From positions 1 through 27,313 of the forward strand of contig JAAUTJ010000005.1 in assembly GCA_012031475.1 (NCBI GenBank): DNA of 27,313 bases, read 5' to 3'. A model generated the notes under the pieces. That model worked only from the letters and a program-made list of their open reading frames with translations. It searched no databases and was not told the DNA's origin. The translations under genes and the position numbers were made by a program. How positions within the stretch are numbered: the stretch's first letter is position 1; every line of letters starts with the position of its first letter. The DNA is from Leptolyngbyaceae cyanobacterium SM1_3_5 (GTDB taxonomy: Bacteria > Cyanobacteriota > Cyanobacteriia > Elainellales > Elainellaceae). Below are positions 1 through 7,958 of this stretch, one piece after another.

Positions 1-930
1 ATCGATTTGGTGAGGCGGGCGTCGGGTCGGCAGCGGCGGGAGCGGGATATCAGGACTTTGGAGATATGGGCGGCTTTGCCGATATCTTTGAAAGCTTTTT
101 TAATGGATTTTCGGGCGGTGCGGGACAAACAGGCAGACGGCGGACGGGACCTGCTCGCGGCGACGATCTGCGGCTGGATCTGAAGCTGGACTTTCGCGAA
201 GCCGTGTTTGGTGGCGAAAAGGAAATTCGGATTTCACACCTAGAAACCTGCAATACCTGCACGGGAACAGGCGCAAAGCCGGGAACCAAGCCACGTGGAT
301 GCTCGACCTGCGGCGGATCGGGTCAGGTACGACGGGCAACGCGGACGCCGTTTGGCAGCTTCACTCAGGTTTCGGCCTGCCCGACCTGCAACGGTAGCGG
401 TCAGGTGATCGAAGACAAGTGCGAAGTGTGCGGCGGCAGCGGCCAAAAGCAAGAGCAGAAGAAGCTGAAAATCACAATTCCGGCGGGCGTGGACAATGGA
501 ACGCGGCTGCGAGTTTCGTCCGAGGGTGATGCCGGACAGCGGGGGGGACCACCGGGAGATCTCTACGTCTACCTGTTTGTGAACGAAGACGCGGAGTTTC
601 AGCGCGACGGCATTAATATTTTGTCGGAACTGCCGCTTAGCTATTTGCAGGCGATTTTGGGATCGCGGGTCGAAGTGAATACGGTGGATGGTCCCGTCGA
701 GGTGACGATCGCGCCCGGTACCCAGCCCAACACAATTCTGACGCTGGAAAATCGCGGTGTCCCCCGCTTGGGCAACTCGGTCAGTCGCGGCGATCACCTG
801 GTTACGGTGACGATCGATATCCCCAACAAAATCAGCACCGAGGAGCGCGAACTGCTCGAAAAGCTGGCAAAATTCGGGCGATCGCGTTGGCAAGGGGAAA
901 GAAGGTTTTTTAGGTAATTTGTTTCGATGA
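1..930 (+). CDS. dnaJ: Chaperone DnaJ, C-terminal part (5' end outside window, frame break near the 3' end)
   Basis: This is the DnaJ/Hsp40 co-chaperone, which delivers unfolded clients to DnaK and stimulates its ATPase in the cytosol. The reading frame is already open at base 3; the J domain lies upstream of the window. A Gly-rich stretch leads into four CxxCxGxG zinc-finger repeats (CNTCTGTG, CSTCGGSG, CPTCNGSG, CEVCGGSG) at about bases 249-450, followed by the substrate-binding beta domains. The uninterrupted frame runs to 917 with a strange tail (SRWQGERRFFR). The neighbouring frame from about base 885 reads GDRVGKGKEGFLGNLFR and stops at 930, which is the normal DnaJ tail, so a two-base loss around 868-885 (beside AAAA and GGG runs) is likely. 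With that end, the stop overlaps the next ATG as ATGA. Identity is certain; the break is probably a sequence error. Confidence 0.95.
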
Positions 931-1175
931 GTAATTCTCCACCCGATGCTCAGCTTGATCTGCGCGGGACACCCTGCCCAATTAACTTTGTGCGGACGAA
1001 GCTGCGGCTAGAGCAACTTTCTCCTGGTAGCCTGCTGGAAGTGTGGCTTGATCCAGGTGAGCCGATCGAGCAGGTTCCCGACAGTTTGACGATGGCGGGC
1101 TATGCGGTCGAGCAGATTGAAGATCGATCGGATTTTTTGCTCTTAGTGTGCGTCGTCCGGCTGCATGAGCGTTGA
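927..1175 (+). CDS. TusA/SirA-family sulfur-carrier-like protein
   Basis: A small cytosolic protein of 82 residues with the TusA-fold signature: LDLRGTPCPINFVRTK near the N-terminus, with the candidate sulfur-carrying cysteine at residue 17 inside a CP motif. TusA proteins relay persulfide sulfur, for example to tRNA thiolation. The motif here is CPIN rather than the commoner CPxP, so the exact sulfur partner cannot be assigned. Its start overlaps the corrected dnaJ stop (ATGA), and its own stop overlaps the rsgA start by 11 bases, so the three genes are almost certainly co-transcribed and translationally coupled. Placement between dnaJ and rsgA is, to my knowledge, common in cyanobacteria; the functional reason is not evident from the sequence. 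Confidence 0.85.
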   Translation: MSNSPPDAQLDLRGTPCPINFVRTKLRLEQLSPGSLLEVWLDPGEPIEQVPDSLTMAGYAVEQIEDRSDFLLLVCVVRLHER

Positions 1176-2244
1176 AGCGATCGATTCTGCCTTGATCGGC
1201 ACTGTCCTGGCTGTGCAGGCGAATTATTACTGGGTGAAGCTGGATGTTCCGGTCGGGGAAACGAAAACGCTGCTGTGTACGCGCCGGACGCGCCTGAAGA
1301 AAATCGGCCAGCAGGTGATGGTGGGCGATCGTGTGCAGGTGGAGGAACCGGACTGGGCGGATGGACGAGCAGCGATCGCGCAGGTTTCGCCCAGACGGAC
1401 GGAACTGGACAGGCCGCCGATCGCGAATGCCGACCAGATTTTGCTGGTTTTTGCCCTCGCGGAGCCGACGCTTGAGCCGATTCAGTTGAGTCGCTTTTTG
1501 GTGAAGGCGGAATCGACCGAACTGGCGGTGGGCGTTTGTTTGAGCAAGCGCGATTTGGTTTCTGCTGAGGTGCAGGAAGGGTGGCGCGATCGATTGCGGG
1601 GCTGGGGCTATGAGTCGATTTTGATTAGCAGTCGGACTGAGAACGGGCTGGAGCCGCTGCATGACCGACTCAAGCACAATACCACCGTAATCTCTGGGCC
1701 GTCGGGTGTGGGAAAATCCAGCTTGATTAATCAGCTTGTGCCGAGTGTGGATCAGCGGGTCAGTGCGGTGTCGGGCAAACTGGGACGCGGACGGCATACG
1801 ACGCGCCATGTTGAACTATTTGAACTGCCGGGTGGTAGCTTGCTGGCGGACACACCGGGATTTAATCAGCCGGACTTGGACTGCAAGCCGATCGATCTCG
1901 CTCAACTGTTTCCCGAAGCGCGATCGCGGTTAGAACAAAGGAACTGTCAGTTTAGCGACTGCCTGCATCGGGACGAGCCGAACTGCGTGGTGCGGGGCGA
2001 CTGGGATCGCTATGTTCACTATCTGAGCTTTTTGGAGGAAGCGATCGATCGGCAGGCGGCACTCGATCGGCAGCGCGAGGCGGAATCAACGCTGAAGCGC
2101 AAATCGAATGAGGCGGGACAGGCGCAGTTTGAGCCGAAGCTGGAGGCCAAAAAATATCGGCGTCCTTCGCGGCGGACGGAGAAGCAAACGCTGGAAACGC
2201 TCTATCAGGATTTGGATACGGCCAAGCGGGACGATGAGGATTGA
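1165..2244 (+). CDS. rsgA: Small-ribosomal-subunit biogenesis GTPase RsgA
   Basis: RsgA (YjeQ) is a circularly permuted GTPase that checks late maturation of the 30S subunit. An N-terminal OB-fold (about residues 5-75) binds rRNA. The G motifs follow in permuted order: G4 as SKRD near residue 126, G1/P-loop as GPSGVGKSS near 178, and G3 as DTPGF near 228. A C-terminal zinc knuckle (C-x6-C-x-H-x5-C, in QRNCQFSDCLHRDEPNC, about residues 260-275) completes the family pattern. Length (359 residues) is usual for cyanobacteria, with a basic Lys/Arg-rich tail. The gene is intact, starts inside the end of the TusA-like gene, and converges on the dev remnant with only 7 bases between the stops. Confidence 0.95.
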   Translation: MSVEAIDSALIGTVLAVQANYYWVKLDVPVGETKTLLCTRRTRLKKIGQQVMVGDRVQVEEPDWADGRAAIAQVSPRRTELDRPPIANADQILLVFALAEPTLEPIQLSRFLVKAESTELAVGVCLSKRDLVSAEVQEGWRDRLRGWGYESILISSRTENGLEPLHDRLKHNTTVISGPSGVGKSSLINQLVPSVDQRVSAVSGKLGRGRHTTRHVELFELPGGSLLADTPGFNQPDLDCKPIDLAQLFPEARSRLEQRNCQFSDCLHRDEPNCVVRGDWDRYVHYLSFLEEAIDRQAALDRQREAESTLKRKSNEAGQAQFEPKLEAKKYRRPSRRTEKQTLETLYQDLDTAKRDDED

Positions 2245-2251
2245 CGAAGAC

Positions 2252-2932
2252 TCAGTGAGATTGCGCGAGTTTGCCGTCTTCAATGTGGAGGATGCGATCG
2301 GCAATGTCGAGAATGCGGTTGTCATGCGTGACGAGCAGCACGGTACAGCCGTCTTCTTTGGCAAGCTGCTGAATCAGATCGACGACATCGCGGCCTGATT
2401 TGCTGTCGAGTGCTGCTGTGGGTTCGTCGGTGAGAATCTAGGCGGGGATGGCTGACGAGGGCACGGGCGATCGCGACGCGCTGCTTTTGGCCGCCGGAAA
2501 GGTTGTCGGGATAAACGTTGACGAAATCACCGAGTCCGTCCGCTTCGAGCATGGCGATCGATCGGTTTTTGCGATCGAAAAATGAAACTTCTGGGTGCAG
2601 CTTCAGCGACATTTTTACGTTTTCTTGTGCCGTCAAACACTTGAGCAAATTGTGTGACTGAAAGATGAAGCCGATTTGATTGCGGACTCGAATTTGCTGC
2701 TTTTTTTTCGCACCGAGCAGTTCTTGTCTCAGAATTCTGAGGCTTCCTTTCTGGAGCGATCGCAAGGCTCCAATTAAGGTAAGCAAAGTCGTTTTCCGCT
2801 TCCCGATGGAACTGTGAGCAGCACGGTTTCACCGGAATATAAGTTTAGATTGATACCGAATAATACAGGTTTACGCAGTCTGCCTTTGCCGAAAGTGTGA
2901 TGCAGGTCGTGAATTGCAACGACGGGGTTCAT
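2252..2932 (-). pseudogene. devA: DevA-type ABC exporter ATPase, two frameshifts
   Basis: Reading three frames together gives a nearly complete DevA-like ATPase of about 227 residues. It begins MNPVVAIHDLHHTFGKGRLR, passes a Walker A region (PSGSGK), the Q-loop region IGFIFQSHNLLKCLTAQENV and the signature LSGGQKQR, and ends DEPTAALDSKSG and LLVTHDNRILDIADRI. One frame break falls right after the Walker A lysine (about 2792-2796, one A missing in a run) and another just before Walker B (about 2437-2441, one extra base). DevA powers the DevBCA tripartite exporter, known for heterocyst glycolipid export, with paralogues of other roles. Either break alone could be a sequence error. The truncated devC and devB beside it make a dead gene more likely. 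Confidence 0.75.
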
Positions 2933-2952
2933 TGTTTGTGTAGAATCGATTT

Positions 2953-3293
2953 TTAGAATACATCAGCTGGGTCGGCGGAGCGGAGGCGGCTAGTGGTGAT
3001 CGCACCCGAAACGCCGCATACAATTACGTTTCCTTTTTCAAATAAAGTGCTGCCCATGCTGAATAGCCCGACTACATAAGATTAGATTGCCGCCTAAACC
3101 TTCGTGTAGAAGGGTGGTTCCCTCAGTGAGCATGGCTTGCAGGCCAAGCTGAGTAAACATCAAAATGTTGGCACAACAAACGTCCATTGTGGCGACGATG
3201 AGCCGGACTTTATTGATGCGAAAGCTGCGACCAGGACAGCAGTTTTTCAAACTGGGGGCGGCGAAAAAAACGTTTGAAGCGGTTGCGTTTCAT
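2953..3293 (-). pseudogene. devC: DevC-type permease remnant with large internal deletion
   Basis: The left part encodes a typical DevC N-terminus (MKRNRFKRFFRRPQFEKLLS, then after a one-base shift near 3210 KVRLIVATMDVCCANILMF and TQLGLQAMLTEGTTLLHEGL, the first membrane helix and start of the periplasmic domain). It then passes within a few codons to what reads as a DevC C-terminus in another frame: VCGVSGAITTSRLRSADPAD followed by VF and a stop at 2953. DevC proteins are normally about 385 residues; only about 110 codons' worth remain. The large periplasmic domain and the FtsX-like helices are missing. This cannot be a base-calling indel. It is either a genuine deletion or an assembly collapse. 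It cannot encode a working permease. Confidence 0.7.
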
Positions 3294-3329
3294 TGTGACT
3301 TTTAGGATGAGTTGGCGATCGAACTTTAG

Positions 3330-3784
3330 CTAATTTCTTTCTCCTCTGTTCTCCACATCAATTCTGACGCGAACCTCCATTCCGGTGAGGGCGGCAACTT
3401 TGGGACTGTCGGATCGATCGAGCCGAATTTTGACCGCAACGACTCGCGCATTGATGTCAGTGGTGGGGGCGGACTGGTCTTGATTGAGTTGGGTTTGGCC
3501 GATTTGCAGGCCGATTTGATCGACGGTGCCGTGAATTTCGCCTTGCAAGCCGCCGTATTCGCTGCTGGTCGTGGCGCGTTGGCCGAGGCGGACTTTGGTG
3601 ACGTCGGTTTCATAGACTTCCGCGATCGCCAACATCTGGTCGGTTTTGGCAAGCTCAACGATGCCCTGCGGGGTGTTGACCTGTTCACCGATGCGAGTGT
3701 TGATTTTGAGGAGTTGTCCGGTGGCGACGACGCTGGTTGCAGGAGTGGACTTGGCAGCAGGCGGCGGGGGCGGCGACTGAGCAA
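3330..3784 (-). pseudogene. devB: DevB-type membrane-fusion protein remnant, C-terminal part only
   Basis: The frame encodes about 150 residues of the beta-barrel and membrane-proximal domains of an HlyD/DevB adaptor: TSVVATGQLLKINTRIGEQV, GIVELAKTDQMLAIAEVYET, DVTKVRLGQRATTSSEYGGL and the closing ALTGMEVRVRIDVENRGERN. The N-terminal membrane anchor, lipoyl half-domain and long coiled coil are absent: an in-frame stop precedes the Pro-rich segment at about 3784, and upstream DNA shows no more DevB coding in any frame. DevB bridges the inner-membrane DevCA pump to TolC. The order devB-devC-devA on the minus strand is the classic operon order, so the whole operon has decayed in place. Confidence 0.7.
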
Positions 3785-3790
3785 CTCAAA

Positions 3791-4265
3791 GAAAAAATGC
3801 GAAAAAGATAAAATTTTCCTGTAGTCCTTTGGATCTATTCCTTTTGGATGTATCGCCTTCAGAATGCGCTTACTAATGTACTGATAGTCTCTGGTTGTCC
3901 TCGATGCTTCAAATTCCAGGAATTTTTGGAGTCGTCACCTACTGGCAGTTTGCGAAATCAATTCGCCTGATTGTGTTTGTGGCGATGAAGTTTCTTGCAA
4001 CGAATTGGCGATCGCTTGGCAAACTGTCGGCAGCAATTTGCTCAGACGATCGCTTGTCCGATTCGTTTGCGAATAATTTCACCTGCGGCTAACCCAAAAT
4101 TAACCTTCCTGCCCTATTGCTATTGTTTGATTGCAAAAGATGCGCGGCGTTTCTTGCTGTTGGCATTTGCACGATTTTCGCTGTAATGCTGTCAGCAGTA
4201 GAATCAGTTGTGTTGCTTTCTGCGATCGAATTCACTGAAATTCCTGTTTGAATCAAGGCGATCTC
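3791..4265. other. Intergenic region upstream of mysA
   Basis: About 475 bases separate the devB remnant from the mysA start. Short ORFs of 60-65 codons occur here but have no recognisable motifs or ribosome-binding sites, and I do not call them genes. Two CGATCG cores are present. The only functional signal I can support is a Shine-Dalgarno-like AAGG about 7 bases before ATG 4266. The MAA operon promoter should lie here, but no convincing -35/-10 pair or HLR1 box was seen. Confidence 0.5.
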
Positions 4266-5499
4266 ATGAGTATTGTTGAAGCAAAATGCACGGCCACGAC
4301 ACGGTTTCCATGTGGAAGGCTATGAAAAGATCGAGTTTGATTTGCAGCTGATTGACGGCGTTTTTGAAATCGGAAACTCTGTTCTGGCCGAGAGCTACAA
4401 AAGCTTCGATCGCTGTTTGGCTGTGGTCGATCACAACGTCAATCGGCTGTATGGCCTGCAAATGCAGGAATATTTTCAGCACTACGGGATTGATTTGACG
4501 ATTTTTTCGATTCACATTGAAGAGCCTGCGAAGACGATGGAAACCTTGCAGGCGATCGTGGATGCGTTTGCCAATTTTGGTCTGGTTCGCAAAGAGCCTG
4601 TGCTGGTTGTAGGCGGCGGACTTGTTCTGGATGTGGCCGGATTTGCCTGTGCAACCTATCGCCGCAGCACGAATTTTATTCGCGTTCCCACGTCGCTGAT
4701 TGGCCTGATTGATGCCGGAGTTGCGATTAAGGTTGCGGTCAATCACGGTAAGCTGAAAAATCGTCTGGGAGCCTATCATCCGCCGAAGCAAGTTTTGCTG
4801 GATTTCTCTTTTCTAAAAACGCTACCGATCGATCAGATTCGCAACGGCATGGCGGAACTGGTGAAGATTGCGGTTGTTGCGAATGCGGAAGTGTTTAATC
4901 TGCTGGATGCTCATGCCGAAGAGTTACTGAGTACGCATTTTGGCTATCTGGGCGGCAGTGAGGAAGTGAAGGCGGCGGCGCATCGAATCAACTATGAATC
5001 GATTAAAACGATGCTGGAGCTAGAAACGCCGAATCTGCATGAACTGATGCTCGATCGCGTCATTGCCTACGGCCATACTTGGAGTCCGACTTTGGAACTT
5101 GCGCCGAGTGTGCCGCTGTTGCACGGTCACGCCGTCAATATTGATATGGCGCTGTCGGCGACGATCGCGGCTCGTCGCGGCTACATCACGCCCGCTGATC
5201 GCGATCGCATCCTGACTTTGATGAGCCGTTTGGGACTGGCGATCGATCATCCGCTGCTGGATGGCGAGATGCTGTGGTACGCCACGCAGTCGATTACGCA
5301 GACGCGAGACGGACTGCAAAGAGCCGCCGTGCCGCATCCGATCGGAGAGTGCTTTTTCATCAACGACTTTACGAAGGAAGAACTGGAAAGCGCGTTGGCG
5401 GAACATAAGCAGTTGTGTCAAACCTATCCGCGTCAGGGTGCGGGCGTGGATGCGTACATCGGCAGCACGCAGCCGGATCTCGTCGGGAGCGCATCATGA
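4266..5499 (+). CDS. mysA: Demethyl-4-deoxygadusol synthase MysA (dehydroquinate-synthase-like), frame break near the start
   Basis: MysA is the sugar-phosphate cyclase that turns sedoheptulose 7-phosphate into demethyl-4-deoxygadusol, the first committed step to mycosporines. The protein (about 410 residues) has the NAD-binding GGG motif (VLVVGGGLVLDVAGFACATY), the RRSTNFIRVPTSLIGLIDAG block and the metal ligands of the DHQ-synthase fold (Glu in MAELVKIAV, His in AYGHTW, His in LLHGHA). It aligns along its length with Anabaena-type MysA as I remember it. The continuous frame starts at 4273, but the expected MSIVEAK N-terminus begins at ATG 4266 behind AAGG in another frame. A one-base slip near 4300, before FHVEGYEK, joins them. 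The gene overlaps mysB by ATGA, so the two are translationally coupled. Confidence 0.93.
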
Positions 5500-6331
5500 C
5501 GGGGACGATCGATCGCGTGGCGGGCGATTCGGTGCGTCCGATTACGCCGCTGGGAATTTTGGTGGAGCAGTTGGAGGCGATCGTCTCTGAGGCAAAGGGT
5601 TCGGTTTCAGCCGACCTGATGACGAAGCTGCAAGCCGCCTACCAACTCGCAGCCGGACTTGATCCGTATGTGGAGGCTTGTACGACGGCGGAATCTGAGG
5701 ATTTGGCGGCGATCGCGGCGCGGACTCGCAGTGAACGCTGGAGTCAGCACTTTAGCGATGGCGAAACCGTCCGGCAACTTGAGCAGGAGATGCTTTCGGG
5801 TCACGTCGAAGGGCAAGCGCTGAAAATGTTTGTTTCGATGACGCGAGCTAAGCGCATCCTCGATATCGGGATGTTTACGGGCTATTCGGCGTTGGCAATG
5901 GCGGAAGCGTTGCCCTCGGACGGCTACCTGTTGGCCTGCGAAGTCGATTCGTATGTGGCGAGTTTGGCGCGGGAGATGTTCGATCGCTCCTTACATGGCA
6001 GCAAGATTGAGATTGCGATCGCGCCTGCTCTGGAAACTTTGCGGAAGCTGGCAGAGGCGGGCGAAACGTTTGATTTTGCCTTCATTGATGCGGACAAAAA
6101 AAGAGTATGTGCAGTATTTTCAACTGCTGCTCGACTCGAATTTGTTGACACCTGACGGCTTCATCTGTGTGGACAACAACTTTCTTTCAGGGTCAGGCGT
6201 ATTTGCCGAATCCGTCTGCGAATGGAGGGGCGATCGCCCAGTTCAACCAGTTTGTACAGGCCGATCCGCGAGTCGAACAAGTCTTGCTGCCGCTGCGCGA
6301 TGGCGTGACGCTAATTCGGCGCGTGGCTTGA
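5496..6331 (+). CDS. mysB: 4-deoxygadusol O-methyltransferase MysB, two frame breaks
   Basis: MysB methylates demethyl-4-deoxygadusol to 4-deoxygadusol using SAM. It is a class I methyltransferase of the CCoAOMT-like group. The SAM-binding motif is ILDIGMFTGYSALAMAEALP, followed by CEVDSYVASLAREMF and the metal/substrate motif FDFAFIDADKK. The frame breaks inside a run of seven A (about 6095-6103); removing one A restores DKKEYVQYFQLLLDSNLL and CVDNN. A second break near 6185 (one extra T) restores QGQAYLPNPSANGGAIAQF and PLRDGVTLIRRVA with a stop at 6331. The recovered protein is about 277 residues, normal for MysB. Both breaks sit at homopolymers and the reading on both sides is well conserved, so errors are likelier than loss. 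The start overlaps the mysA stop. Confidence 0.9.
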
Positions 6332-6347
6332 TTCGCTGCGTTGTTGA

Positions 6348-6469
6348 CCCGCCCGGAAATTGATTTCCGGGCTAATAGCCAAAGCCCGTTCAAACGGACT
6401 AGAAAACTGTTGACATTTCAACCCGTTTTGGGGTTTCAGCTATTAGCCCGAATTTGAATTCAGGGCGGG
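6348..6469. repeat. Imperfect 122-base palindromic repeat between mysB and mysC
   Basis: The outer arms pair over about 32 bases: left CCCGCCC...CGGGCTAATAGC and the reverse complement of right GCTATTAGCCCG...GGGCGGG, with only a few mismatches in the middle. Between them sit two smaller hairpins (CCGTT-CA-AACGG near 6390 and AACCC-GTTTTG-GGGTT near 6420), so the RNA would fold into a cross or cloverleaf shape. No ORF lies inside. The form fits a non-autonomous mobile repeat (MITE/REP-like). It lies in the longest gap of the mys block and may affect mysC expression. Confidence 0.7.
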
Positions 6470-6510
6470 ACATAAACGAAGCGAGACGTAAACGAAGCAA
6501 GTTTGACCTC

Positions 6511-7857
6511 ATGAAAAATTTCCAGTCGCGCCTTGCGGCCATTTTTCAAAATTTAGCCACTTTAACCGCGCTGTTAATTGCCCTCCCATTTAACCTCAGC
6601 CTTGTCTTGGGCGCGTTGGTGGGTAACTGGATTCGCGGCAATTCGATCGAGCCGCAAACGGATCGCCCGAAAACGATTCTGCTGACGGGCGGCAAAATGA
6701 CGAAAGCGCTGCAACTGGCGCGATCGTTTCACAAGGTCGGGCATCGGGTAATTTTGGCGGAAACGCACAAATATTGGCTGACGGGGCATCAATTTTCCAA
6801 TGCGATCGATCGCTTCCATACAATTCCTGCGCCGCAGAAAGACCCGGAGGGGTATGTTCAGGCGTTGCTGGCGATCGTCAAGCAGGAGCAGGTGGATGTT
6901 TACGTTCCAGTTTGCAGTCCGGTTCAAAGCTATTACGATTCATTCGCAAAATCGGTTCTGTCTGGCGCGTGTGAGGTATTTCATTTTGATCCAGACGTAA
7001 CGCGAATGCTGGATGATAAGTTTGCTTTTGCTGAAGCGGCGAGGGCGATCGATCTGTCCGTCCCGAAGTCTTTTCTCATCACGAATCCGCAACAGGTTCT
7101 CGACTTCGATTTCTCAAACGAAACGCGACCTTACATTCTCAAAAGCATTCCTTACGATTCGGTTCGCAGGCTGGATTTAACCAAATTACCTTGCCCAACT
7201 CGCGCAGAAACCGAGGCGTTTGTTCGCAGCTTGCCGATTAGCGAAGAGAAGCCTTGGATTATGCAGGAATTTATTTCCGGCCAGGAATTTTGTACGCACA
7301 GTACCGTTAGAAATGGCGAATTGCGATTGCATTGCTGCTGCGAATCTTCGGCTTTTCAGGTGAATTATGAGCAGGTTGATCAGCCGGAAATTTTACAGTG
7401 GGTGAGCCAGTTTGTTCAGGCGCAAAATCTTTCCGGCCAAGCTTCGTTTGATTTTATTCAGGCGGAAGATGGGCCAGTGTATGCGATCGAATGTAATCCC
7501 CGCACTCATTCTGCGATCACGATGTTCTACAACCATTTTGGAGTTGCGGATGCTTATTTGAATGATGAACTGTTAGCTGAGCCGCTGCAACCGTTGCCGA
7601 CGAGTAAGCCGACTTATTGGATTTATCATGAGGTTTGGCGATTGAATGAGGTGCGATCGATTTCCGATTTACGCCGCTGGTGGCAAACAATTTGGCAAGG
7701 CAAAGATGCGATTTTTGAACCGGATGATCCGCTGCCTTTTTTAATGGTGCATCACTGGCAAATTCCGCTTTTGCTGCTCGGTAATCTTCGCCGGATGGCT
7801 GGCTGGATTCGCATTGATTTCAACATCGGCAAACTCGTTGAAATTGGCGGCGACTGA
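6511..7857 (+). CDS. mysC: ATP-grasp mycosporine-glycine synthetase MysC
   Basis: MysC joins glycine to 4-deoxygadusol with ATP to give mycosporine-glycine. The frame opens at 6454 inside the palindrome, but ATG 6511 (MKNFQSRLAAIF) gives the usual family length of 448 residues. An N-terminal hydrophobic stretch (LLIALPFNLSLVLGALVGNW, about residues 23-42) is typical of cyanobacterial MysC and may tether it to a membrane. Family blocks follow: TILLTGGKMTKALQLARSFH, HKYWLTGHQFSNAIDRFHTI, MLDDKFAFAEAARAIDLSVP, the ATP-grasp strand KSIPYDSVRRLDLTKLPCP, QEFISGQEFCTHSTVRNGEL, and the metal-binding IECNPRTHSAITMFYNHFG. The gene is intact. No mysD (D-Ala-D-Ala ligase-like) or mysE (NRPS) gene is in this window, so only mycosporine-glycine can be predicted. 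Confidence 0.95.
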   Translation: MKNFQSRLAAIFQNLATLTALLIALPFNLSLVLGALVGNWIRGNSIEPQTDRPKTILLTGGKMTKALQLARSFHKVGHRVILAETHKYWLTGHQFSNAIDRFHTIPAPQKDPEGYVQALLAIVKQEQVDVYVPVCSPVQSYYDSFAKSVLSGACEVFHFDPDVTRMLDDKFAFAEAARAIDLSVPKSFLITNPQQVLDFDFSNETRPYILKSIPYDSVRRLDLTKLPCPTRAETEAFVRSLPISEEKPWIMQEFISGQEFCTHSTVRNGELRLHCCCESSAFQVNYEQVDQPEILQWVSQFVQAQNLSGQASFDFIQAEDGPVYAIECNPRTHSAITMFYNHFGVADAYLNDELLAEPLQPLPTSKPTYWIYHEVWRLNEVRSISDLRRWWQTIWQGKDAIFEPDDPLPFLMVHHWQIPLLLLGNLRRMAGWIRIDFNIGKLVEIGGD

Positions 7858-7958
7858 TTTAATTTCCATGTACGGGCGAAGCATTCAGCCAAGAATGATT
7901 GGTTTTGCCAACAGATTGATCTGCCAAATGCTTTGCCCCGACCTACCACATAAAACTG

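Noticed and set aside
240..893. 217-codon minus-strand ORF opposite dnaJ
   Set aside because: It is a shadow of the dnaJ coding sequence; composition follows the opposite strand's codons and no domain is visible.
982..1809. 275-codon minus-strand ORF opposite the TusA-like gene and rsgA
   Set aside because: Runs antisense through two well-identified genes and shows no motif; the length is a by-product of GC-rich codon bias.
3780..3813. Short EQLKEKMRKR reading on the plus strand beside the devB remnant, reminiscent of a coiled coil
   Set aside because: It is only ten codons in a frame unrelated to the minus-strand devB coding; chance.
3895..4186. Two overlapping 63-65 codon plus-strand ORFs before mysA
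   Set aside because: No ribosome-binding site, no motif, and no sign of selection; likely random open frames in the mysA leader region.
4266..5499. mysA as the housekeeping 3-dehydroquinate synthase AroB or a 2-epi-5-epi-valiolone synthase
   Set aside because: The block sequences and the direct overlap with mysB and nearness to mysC point to demethyl-4-deoxygadusol synthase.
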